Part shown: positions 45,669 through 57,600 of the stretch, one piece after another | Layout of the letters: each line of letters begins with the position of its first letter | How positions within the stretch are numbered: position 1 is the stretch's first letter | Assembly (NCBI GenBank): GCA_003290165.1 | Contig: QNQO01000197.1 | Location: 248,001-312,000, forward strand | Origin: Berberis thunbergii | Lineage: Eukaryota; Streptophyta; Magnoliopsida; Ranunculales; Berberidaceae | Direction of reading: 5' to 3' | DNA length: 64,000 bases | Made by a program: the position numbers and the translations under genes | Notes under the pieces: generated by a model | The model's input: only the letters and a program-made list of their open reading frames with translations | Told to the model about the DNA's origin: nothing | The model's database searches: none

Positions 45669-48600
45669 CTAACTATCCTTGCACCGATCAACTTTTGACA
45701 GCATCAATCTATACATAGGGGTGCCTCGATCTAGGACGTGTCGTTCCCAATCGGACTTAACCCCATAAGGATTTTCCTTGAGCCATCCTCCATTGTCAGT
45801 TATGAGATCGCCATTATAATTCAGGATTCCAAGTCTACCCTTTCCATACGTCATAAAAAAATCTCGCATTCTCAAAACAACTTCCTCCACATCAGATTGA
45901 AGAAACACCTGCAAGTTTTAAGAACTCACTTGAAACCCCACTGAAAAATATAGCACAAAATCATTGTAATGGCTCGATAATGGGTAACATTTTAGATGAA
46001 TGCAAGGCAACGCTCGACATTTAAGAGAAAATCGTGTGGTGCAGCCTTCAGCTGCAAACTAGATATGCATGTCACAACATGAAGTGGTCTACAGTGCTGA
46101 AGTGCAAGCACCAAGGAGATGGTCAGATGGCCTACAACAGAAACCCTAAATGTACGAACCAACAGGTTCCAACAATTTCAATTATCTTGTCCCACTGAGC
46201 ATCTAAACAGAATATAAGAAAACACGAATACACATTCCATCACCACATAGCAACTACCTCTACAATTTCAATTAATAATCCTCCTATGTGATTTCTACAA
46301 TATCAATTATATTAGTCTTTATTTTCCAGTGACCCAAAAAAGAATCTCAGTTCAATATATTGTTCCCAACAGAAAGAGGGGAGAAGTTACAAGATAAATA
46401 CCTTTCCACCAAGTGCAAGCAGATCCACTATTGCTTCGATTAGTGACCTCTGCAGCATTCTCCATCTATGCTCTTGTTTGTTGAAGTCAGGATTCGGGCA
46501 CTGAATGGAAATGAATATTGGTTAAGTCAAAGAATGTGTAGACCTTGCTAGTCATTTTATGATATGCACAATCTATATCTAACAGTTCCAAAGGACGTTG
46601 GAAGCTTTAGGAATATTACACTTTGGATGGCCTATTAAAGTATGGTGATCTTATGGAAAATATCTACGACACTGTAATGCTAATCAATCCTAGGATTGTT
46701 TGACTAGGTAGCACTAAACCTATAGGTGAAGTGCTTGAGATAACAAAATTTTTAAGCTCGGAAATTTACTGTATCATATTCCACAAATTTCACAAGTAAA
46801 ATGTAAGAAGGCTGTTCTTTGAGGATCAGACAAATTGCAAGCAGGAATCTTTTACTATTCAGAAAACCCTCAAGGCAACTACCCAGGACCTTTTTGTGCT
46901 CCACAAAAATAAAAAGTTATTCTGTACAAAAGATACAAAATAAAAAGGGGAATTCTAAATGTCGAGGAAACCAGCAAGGAGAGGGACGTGGCGGGGTGGG
47001 AGCCGTCCACCCCGCTCGGGATGCGAGCACAAAAAATTGCGGCATGCATCCCGAGCGGGGTGGACGGCACCCACCCCGCCACGTCCCTCTCCTCGCTCGT
47101 TCCTCGCCCGTTTCCTCGCTCTCTAGCCTCACTCAAATAAAAATTATAAAATTCGTAACCAGCAGAACCTGGTACCTTTTTGATCAAGGCATGTGGTTGA
47201 TTTCACATGTTTCTACAAAACCCCCAATCAGAATTTTCAAAATTTTAAAGAATATCTTTAACTTACAAATATTATATTGTCATGGCAACTGTGGTGCCAA
47301 TAGTTGCATAAGAAAGGATATAAAACGAGTTATATGTCCACTTGCAACAAAGGAATAATTATAGACTATAGATACTTGAAAATAAGACACTCATACCTGA
47401 ATTGAAACAAGAGTCAGTTCTCCCTGGTAGCTGGAAACTATAGATCGAAATGTCGAGGTTGCATTGGTTGCAATGAAGTACCTATATAGAAAATTTTTCC
47501 AAAACAAACACTAAATTATTAACAATGCAAACGAAAGAAGGTTATAACTTGGACGCTAATATTACCTGTCTTGAGGAAGAGCTCAATGCGTATAAGAAAG
47601 AATAAAGAAGAGTGCGATGAGACTAGAAATAAATGGAAAATAGAACACAGGATTAGGATATCCTTATGTAATTGACAAATGCAAATGAACGATTAGCACA
47701 ACTTGAGGAATGAAATCAAAACAGGGTTCAATCTTTACCATTTACGGCAATATGTCTGATTAGGACTTCAAACTTCTGAGATCTTTCAAATGCTTACACA
47801 TAAGCATAATAAGAAAGCAGTGATTTTTTATACACCATCATTTAGACTCTTTAACACTGCCACCCCCAAAATTTTGCACCTACTATGTGACACACCACTA
47901 CAAAAACCTTTTTCTCTCTCCTCCTCTCTTATCTTTCTTCCTCTGCTAACAGCAACAACAGACAACCTCCTCACAGCCCACCCTCGCCGGCTGCACCCCC
48001 CCCCCCCCCCCCTTTTCTCTTTTATTCTTTCTTTCTCTCATCTCTTTTCTCTACCCTTGTGTTTCCTTCTACGGGTAATAGTAGCAGTAGCAGCAGCAAC
48101 AGCTAGGGCTCACCAACCAGAAGCCCTCGCTGGCCGCCCACCACCGTCCTTGCCTTTCTCACTGGCCGCCCGCTACCCTCTTCATCTCTCCTCTCTTCTC
48201 GAGATCGGAAAGGGACCAAGAAAAGGGGCAGTGGCGGGTGGCAGCGATGCGGGGTGGGCTGTTCTCTGAAGAAAAAAAAGTAAAAAGTAGTGTCACTAGG
48301 CTGGTGGCGGTGTTAGATAGAAAAGTGGGGGTGGTGGTGTCAAAAAGTCACTCCTAATAAGAATGCCAACATTTGGCAGCAAGCGTGAGCTACTCTCAAC
48401 AGGAGAAGCTTGGAAACAAAAAAAAATTCAAGAGGTAACTAAAAGATGCTATTAAAGAATTTGATGATATGAAAGCGGAACGGCCATTGTGTTTCAGAAA
48501 TCTGGGGAAATGTATATCGAAAGTCGAGACACAAAAGAGTTTAATTTGGAATTTTCTGTCAAGCGGAAGAAAGTGAAAAGCAATAGGGTTCTTCTAAAAC

Positions 48601-51600
48601 ATTGCTGGATAGATTCAATTTCATACGAATATCCAAAACATCAAAATAAAGGGGCATTTGAATTTGTCTAGAAAGTGATACGCACCCATTGTTTAGCCCA
48701 GATTGATGAACAGAATTTAGACAATGCCTCACAAGCTGCCCAACATTACGAAGTGTTAGGAAATAAAAAATTACTGACGCAAAGAAATGTAGAAAAAGTC
48801 AGTAGTACCTTTTTATTGATCTCCAATCCAAGAAAGTTTACATCTTTCTGTTTTCTAGCCATTCCAAAGAGAAATAGACCGTTTCCTGTTTTATTACCAG
48901 CCATATTGTCACACACCATCAGTTTGAATGAGAGGGTGTCGAGAATGCAATGGATGCTAGGAGAGACATCTGATGATTCCTTGAGTTCCTAAATTTCTAT
49001 TACCAAGAGAAAATTATCGTCCAGCAGAAGAAAGGTGGAAAAAGCGCAAGTGACGTGAAACCTAAACGTTACTTTACTTCTCTCGTTTCTGGTATTATAT
49101 GCAGCATGGAGGGAAAAAAATGAACTTAATAAAGTAAAAGAAATAACAATACCACTTCCAACATCGACAGCTAAAGGTTGAGATGGATTGTAATAAATAG
49201 TGTTCCAGTTGACCACGAAAGGGTAAGCCTGCACAGAGCAACTAAACAAAGTTGAGAAATCCCAAAAGACTTAACAGATCAAATTAATCAGATTTTTTTT
49301 TATTTATTGATTTGTTTTTATTTATTTATTTTAATTTTTATTTTTATTATCAAACTTTTTGCTCAGAATGAAAAGAAAATGCATCAAGCAACGACCCTCG
49401 TGGAAAACTGATTGTTCCTTTCTTGCCAAATGCCCCAAGGAAATGCCTCAAGGAATTGATCAATCCCCCTTCGTCCCCTGCCCTATGATCTGACACTTTC
49501 AACTCTCCAAACCATCAAATATGGATTTGGAGAACATCCAGAGGTCCCTGGCCAAAATCTATTCAACAAGTGATGCCAAATCTAGTGTGCCCACTTACAA
49601 TCCAAGAAAAATGGTCTTGAAATTCAAAATCTCTGTGGCAATGCCCACACTCTTCATCAATATCCATGCCCTTCTCATCAAAACATCACGAGTTGAAATT
49701 CAATTCCAAACTAACTCCCATAAGGAAAAATGGGATTTTTCCGAGGATGATTCTAAACCATGCCAACTTATAAGGGAAGTTGTCATGATACCCAGACGAG
49801 GACAGCTTCCGACAGAAAGAGTCTCCTGCGTTTACTGACAGTTCACAAAAACAATTCCAAATAGTCTTCCACGTCAAAACAATTGTATAAGTGGACAGGT
49901 AAGACCCCTAGTAATGGACCACGAGTGGAACGAGTGGACCATGCATAGCAAGGCAGGTTGTGCGTTCCATAAGACTCGCTTGCTGACGAGACGACTTGGA
50001 ACAGGAATGATGTACGGGTGTATGTCAATGTCCAAGTAGGTTGGACTAGTCAGGGGCAACGACGAGAGCAATGCTTGGTGGCAGCACAACCAGTGCATTT
50101 GCACAACCGAGAAGCATGATAGAAACTAGACTCGAGACTTGCTCACAGCATGGCCAAGGCATGCTTGAGACAGGAGGCTAGATTAAAGTATAGGTGGACT
50201 AAACGCATGTGCTGAGTGCTTGGATGGACCTTGCACGAATGATAGGTAGACGGATCAGGGATTGGTATGCTGAGGTAACAAACTTGGTCTAGACGAATGC
50301 ATGGACGGATGGACTGCTGTGCATGGACGGATAGACTGCTGTGTATGGATGGACAGATTGCAAGTTTGTGGACTGATATGCATGGCTTGTTCAGGGAATA
50401 GGCTGCACATGACTTAAGCAATGATGTGCATGAGGCATGCATTGAGCACAAGCTGCACTTTGGATGGTTATTCAGGATTGCATATGCTGACAGACAAAGA
50501 TTGGGCAGTTGATGTGGTTAGGATCTTTGTTGGGAAGTTGCTAACCAATCCATCCAGGACCGATTGAATGCCGCGGAGTCAGGATAGCAAATGAAGGAAC
50601 CTTGTATTGCTTGTTGACATATGCTTAGTTAGTTATTGCCAAGATTCTTGTAGGCCTACTATATAAAGGCCAACACCTGCCCTTGGGAAAGGCATTGGGT
50701 TGTGAGTTGTAATCCCTCTTTTGAGAAGCAATAAACTAATAAGGGTTTAGCCCGAAATACTTTTGTGTGTTGTGTGCTTGCATTATTTGTTAGCTCAGTG
50801 AGGAAGAGGATAAAGGTTGAGACTAAGTAGAGACTTAGTGCCGCATAGGAAGGAATTGAGCGGAAGATCTAGGCACAAAATTGGCCCTGTGACAAGTGGT
50901 ATCAGAGCCAGGTTGATCAAGTGGGAAGTATTGTTTGTTGCTGAGAAACATGCCTAGTGTTACACGTTCGACGTCGGTAGAAGCGCTTCAAGATCGTATC
51001 TCCACATTGGAGACAACCTTGAAAGGGATGGCCCCGTCTACAAAGAATGGACTGACTGTGGCAGAGTTTGAAACTCTTACTCAACGAGTGGAAACTTTGC
51101 ATCAGTCCCTTTCGGATATAGGGCTAACTTGGAAGGCCAAGTTTGACGAGATGAATGTTGTCATTAGGGCTATGGCAGATCTTTGGAGACTGCTACGAAT
51201 GTTGCTGTCGAGTTGGGAGTACTCAAAAGGGCAATGATTGCCTCGGCAACTTTTGAGTCAAAGGTGAAGGTGCCCGAACTCAAAGCATTCTATGGAGCAA
51301 GAAATGCAAAGGAGATTGAGAACTTTCTAAGGGACATGGAGTCCTACTTCGAGGTGTCTCAGACATCCGAATATCAGAAAGTCTCATTGACAAGTATGTA
51401 CTTGTCTGGTGATGCAACACTCTGCGAAACAGAGTTGGAGATGATGCATCCGCAGGACGTCCAAGAATTGAAAGGTGGGACGCCCTGAAAAGAGAATTGA
51501 GGGATCAATTCTTGCCTACCAATGCAGCTTGGATGGCGAGGGAAGCCCTGAAGAAATTGAAGCAGACTGCAAGCGTGAGGGACTATGTGAAGGAGTTCTC

Positions 51601-54600
51601 ATCCATCATGCTGGACATCAAGAACATGTCCGAGGAAGATAGGTTGTTCAATTTCACGTCTGGCTTACAGTCGTGGGCGCAGGCTAAATTGTGAACGCAT
51701 GGAGTGAAGGATCTCCCTAGTGTGATTGTTGCAGCAGATGGACTTGCTAATTACAAATTTAATTCTAGTTCTTCCGAGGGGATGAAGAGCAAGGATCAAA
51801 GTAAGTCCAAAGACAAAAAAGAAAGACAGGAGTACAGGAAGTATGGCTCGAAAGTGCAGTCCAAATCGAAGGAAGCATCCAATTCTTCCAGCCAAAAGTT
51901 TGGATGCTACATTTGCAACGAACCACATAGGGCTAAAGATTGTACACAGAAGGACAAACTTGCTACCTTAATTGCTAATGATGATGAGATGGTTGAGGAT
52001 CAACCCAGGGTGAACCAATTGCATCTTTTGAACGCAGTCCATAAGCAAAATACTCCTAATGCTTCAATCCCTGTAAGTCTGAATTCTTTGTATATTCAGA
52101 CCAAGATTAATGACATTTCTATCGAGGCCATGGTGGACACTGGTGTTACGCATTCGGTGATGGGGGAACCATATGCAAGAAGTTAGTGTTGGAGGGACTC
52201 AGGTTAACAGGCACATAAAGGTTGTAAACTCTGCTGCAAAGCCGATAGGCGGACTAACTTCTAATATACCCGTCCAAATCTATGAATGGAAAGGTACAGC
52301 AAACTTCTTGATAATTCCATTAGATGACTTTGATGTAATTATTGGAGTAATTTCCTGAGATAGATGAAGGCAATGGTAGTGCCTCACTTGAATGGGGTGA
52401 TGATTATGGACCCTAAACAAACATGTTTTGTTCCTAGAATTGTCGGAGATAAAGTTGTTGGAACAAATAAGAATGATGAAAATGTTGTAATACCAAATAA
52501 TAGGAGTATAATGTCCAGTTTGCAAGTGAAAAAGAGTCTTCGCAAGGACAGACAACATACTTGGCAACTCTGATTGAGATTAAGACAAGCCTTACAGTAG
52601 ACATTCCATAATGTGTTGCAGAATTATTGGACGAATTCAAGGATGTAATGCCACCTGAACTGCCCAAGAAACTTCCTCCAAGAAGGAATATAGATCATGA
52701 GATCGAGTTGGTGCCCGGTGCATGTCCTCCAGCACAGGTCCCTTACCGTATGGCTCCAAAGGAACTAGATGAAATGAAGAAGCAATTAACTTAATTGCTA
52801 GACTCAGGGTATATACAGCCAAGCAAAGCTCCCTTCGGTGCTCCAGTTTTGTTCCAGAAGAAGTAAGACAGATCACGCAGAATGTGTGTGGATTACAGAG
52901 CACTCAACAAACTAACGGTGAAGAACAAGTACCCAATACCGTTAGTGGCAGATTTGTTCGAACTCTAGTCCAAGGCAAAGATCTTCACAAAGCTATATCT
53001 TCGTTCAAGATACTATCAAGTCAGAATAGCTCCTGGTGATGAAGCAAAGACAGCAATGGTAACTCGTTATGGGTCATTCGAATATCTTGTAATGCTGTTT
53101 GGGCTGACTAATGCCAAGGCTACTTTTTGTAATTTGATGAATAATGTTTTTTCGGATTACATTGACTGTTTTGTAGTAGTTTACTTGGACGATATTGTAA
53201 TCTATAATCAGACCATCAAAGAGCATGTTAAATATCTATGAATGGTAATGACAAGACTAAGGGAGAATGAACTCTACGTAAAGAAAGAAAAATGTGAGTT
53301 TGGTAAAAAAACAATTAAGTTCCTTGGTCATGTAGTGACTCAAAAAGAAGTGTGCATGGATGAGCGCAAGGTGCAAGCTATTGTGGACTGGTCTACCCCT
53401 GGAAAAGTGCCAGAAATGGGCTTGGCGAATTACTATCGCCGATTCATTGAAGGGTATTCGAAGAAGGTGGCTCCTCTTAGTGATTTGTTGAAAAAGGACA
53501 AAGCATGGGTCTAAACAGAAAAGTGTAGGCGTCCTTTGATCAATTGAAGCAAGCCATTGCTTTGGAACCAGTGCTCAAACAGAGTTTGACGTCCCCTTCG
53601 AAGTCCACACAGATGCATCCGATAGAGCTATTGGTGGAGTTCTAGTGCAGGATGGTCACCCGGTTGCCTTCGAGAGCGGGAAATTGAACAATGCGGAACA
53701 ACGGTACCCAACGCATGAGAAAGAAATGCTAGCAGTAGTGCATTGACTTCGCATTTGGAGACACTACTTGTTGAGAACTCAGTTCATTGTTCAAACTGAC
53801 AATTCAGCCATAACCTATTTCCAGAGTCAAGCACGATTGTGGGCAAAGTAGGCTAGGTGGCTCGACTTCATGGTAGAGTTTGATGCAATAATTGTGCACA
53901 AGCCAAGGATGTTGAACTCTGTACCGGATGCATTGAGCAGGAAAGTGGTAGGCGAGATGGTAGCAGCCATTTCCACAATAGAGACTGGCTTCTTACCCAG
54001 GATACGGGAAGCATTGAAAAAAGATCAGACCTATGTTTGCTTGATCCAGTAAGTGAACGATGGGATCACAATGAGGTTTTGGCTAGAGGATGACTTACTA
54101 TATGCCAAAGGTGATCGCTTGTATGTTCCGAGCAGTGGTGGATTGCTAAGAAAACTACTCAAGGAGACGCGTGACGCTGTCTGGGCTGGACATGCAAGAG
54201 TTGAGGGAACGCATGCCTTGTTGGCTCGTTCTTATTTCTGACCAAAGATGGAAGATGACATCGAGTTGTATGTCAAGACTTGCCTTGTGTGCCAGCAAGA
54301 CAAGACTGAGAGGAAGAAAGCGGCAGTGTTGTTGCAGCCATTGCCTATTCCAGAGAGACCCTGGATTAGTGTCTCAATGGATTTCATTACCGATTTGCCA
54401 AAGGTGGATGGGTTGAGGTCGATCTTCTTTGTGGTTGATCGTTTTCAACAAGTATGCGGTGTTTATTCCAGCACCACATGCTTGTACAACAGAAGCAGCA
54501 GTAGAGTTGTTCTTAAAAAACGTAGTCAAGCATTGGGGCTTGCCCAAGGATGTGATCGATGACAGGGATGCTCGGTTCACTGGTCGTTTTTTTGACAGCT

Positions 54601-57600
54601 CTCTTTGGACTGCTGGGATCATAATTGAAGTTCTCTACAGCCAACCATCCACAGACAAACAGGTAAACAGAACGAATCAATGCATTGCTAGAGGAGTACT
54701 TGCGGCACTATGTGACTGCAAGTCAGAACAACTGGGTAAAGCTCCTTGATACGGCTCAGTTTAGTTACAATTTGCACAAGTTTTTTTCAATAGGAATTGA
54801 GTCCCTTTGACACCGCAAGAGGTTGCAAAGTCAAATAATCAGGGTTCATGTCCATCGGCTACAGGTTTGCAAGAACTAAGCAGGAAATGATGGAAGAAGC
54901 AAGAGACAATCTAGAAAAGGTTGTCAAGCATATGAAGAAATACGCTGATGAACACCGGAGAGATATGGAGTTTAAAGTGGGAGATCAAGTGCTGTTGAAA
55001 TTGAATCCCCAAATGTGGAAGAAAATCTGCAGCAAAGCGTTGCACAAAGGTATGATTCCTCGGTATAATGGACCCTTAGAAGTTGTAAAGAAAGTTGGTA
55101 GAGTAGCTTATAGATTGAAGCAACCCGAGAGGCTGAAAATCCACCCAACTTTTCATGTTAGTTTCCTGAAACCCTTTAACCAAGACTTGTTCGATTCATC
55201 TGGGCAAAACATCAAGCGAGCCCCTCCAGTTGTCAGAACTCAATATGATAGGCAAGTTGAGAAAATTATGGTCAGGAAAGAGTTGGGACAGAGTAAGAAG
55301 AGCAGACGTGTTTTCTTTTTGGTTAAATGGAAGGGATTGCCGGATAGTGAAAACTCATGGGAGAGGGACACGGGGTTAAAGAAATTCAGGGATACTTGAA
55401 ACAGGTTGCCTTGACGAGGGCATCAATTTAAGTGGGTGAGGTTTGTTAGACCCCTAGTAATGGACCACGATTGGACGAGTGGACCATGCACAGCAAGGCA
55501 AGTTATGCGTTCCATAAGACTCGCTTGCTGATGAGACGACTAGGAATAAGAATGATGTACGGGTGTATGTCAATGTCCAAGCCTTGAGATGGCTCATGGA
55601 CCTTACTACATGCTAGGTTTGACTAGTCAGGAACAAGGACGAGAGCAATGGTTGTGTTGCAGCACAACCAGTGCATTTGCACAACCAAGAAGCATGATAG
55701 AAACTAGACTCGAGACTTGCTCACAGCATGGCCAAGGCACGCTTGAGACATGAGGCTAAATTGAAGCATAGGCAGACTAGACGCATGTGCTGAGTGCTTG
55801 GATGGACCTTGCATGAATGATAGGCAGGGTATGCTGAGGTAACACACTTGGTATAAACGAATGCATGGACGGATGGACTACTGTGCATGGACGGATAGAC
55901 TGCTGCGTATGGATGGACAGATTGCTGGTTTGTGGACTGATACGCATGGCTTGTTCAGGGAACAGGCTGCACATGACTTAAGCAATGATGTGCATGAGGC
56001 ATGCATTGAGCATAGGCTGCAGTTTGGATGATTATTCAGGATTGCATACGCTGGCAGACAAAGATTGGGCAATTGATGTGGTTAGGATCTTTGTTGGGAA
56101 GTTGCTAACCAATCCATCCAAGACCAATTGAATGTCGCGGAGTCAGGATAGCAAATGAAGGAACCTTGTATTGCTTGTTGACACGTGCTTAGTTAGTTAT
56201 TGTCAGTATTCTTGTAGGCCTACTATATAAAGGCCAACATCCTGCCCTTGGGAAAGGCATTAGGTTGTGAGTTGTAATCCCTCTTTTGAGAAGCAATAAA
56301 CTAATAAGGGTTTAGCCCGAAATACTTGTGTGTTGTGTGCTTGCATTATCTGTTAGATTAGTAGTGAGGACGAGGAGAAAGGCTGTGACTAAGTAGAGAC
56401 TTAGTGCCACATAGGAAAGGAATTGAGTGGAAGATCTAGGCGCAAAATTGGCCCAGTGACAACAGGACCTTTGTAAAGGTGCATGTGGGCACTAATATGC
56501 AAAAAATATTTATGCAATAGAGTTAATAAATACTCATTTGTGAAAATTAATCTTATTTACAATAAATGCCTATTTGTTTGAATGACTTACAAGTAGTGTA
56601 TCACTTACAAGTGCTTATAAGTGGCTTTAAAAATGTGTGTGTTCGCACCACTTATAAGTGGTTGTAAATGACAAAGGGATGTAGCGTAGCTTGGTAGCGC
56701 GTTTGTTTTGGGTACAAAATGTCACGGGTTCAAATCCTGTCATCCCTACCTCTTTTTATCCTACGAGCATTAACGAAGGAAAAACAACACTAGTGATTCA
56801 AGAGAATTGGACATACACAATCCCAATCCTTGATTTTATGATACTATATGCATGCAAGATCCATTGGGGAAATCCTTTTCTTTATGATCTTGTCCACCAC
56901 TTATAAGTGGTTGCAAGTGACATGTGCATTTGCTTATAGAGGATAGTATTCAATTGTACCTTTATGTAGCAAATGAAAAAGAAAGGTAGTCACATGTACA
57001 ATGAATTGTCGTGGTACCCATCAATTTTTAAGATCCTTCTAGTCTAAAGTAAGGTTATATTTTTCATTCAACGTATCTTGGTCCGTGTCCATGAGCATGG
57101 GTAAGGGACGTTCATGACATCGCTCTCCTTCAAAGTTAAATCTAGATACTACTCTATTAGCATAGTGATGGAAGTGTTTACGAGACTTATGAATAAAATG
57201 TCCACTAACAAACGCTTCAAGTTTCATTGGAGGTGCCCTAGAGAGATAATCACCCACTTGTGTTTTGCGGATGATCTCTGCCGAGGGGAGGCTTACTCTG
57301 AATCGTTGGTCAAGGATTGCCTTGTAAAGTTCAAAGAGTTGTCGGGGTTGACCTCCAACCCCGTAAAAAGTAATCTATTTATGTGTGGTGTTGTATGTGG
57401 TATAAAAGATCAGATCGTAAATCTTTTGGGGTATAACGAAGGTAAGCTTCCAATCCAGTACCCAACTAATCTTCTACTCCATAACTAATTGGAATCTTCA
57501 CTAAACTCATTTCGGTGAGAACCCACGTAAGGCTCACAAAAGTACTATGCACAAAACGAAACACCATGTTAACCATGCACATGATATTCATAAAATGGAT

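Noticed and set aside
46819..47358. 179-codon plus-strand and 102-codon minus-strand frames
   Set aside because: Produced by the GC-rich hairpin in an intron; no homology recognised.
47790..48269. 159-codon plus-strand frame
   Set aside because: Starts outside and runs through the MITE, including its poly-C run; low complexity.
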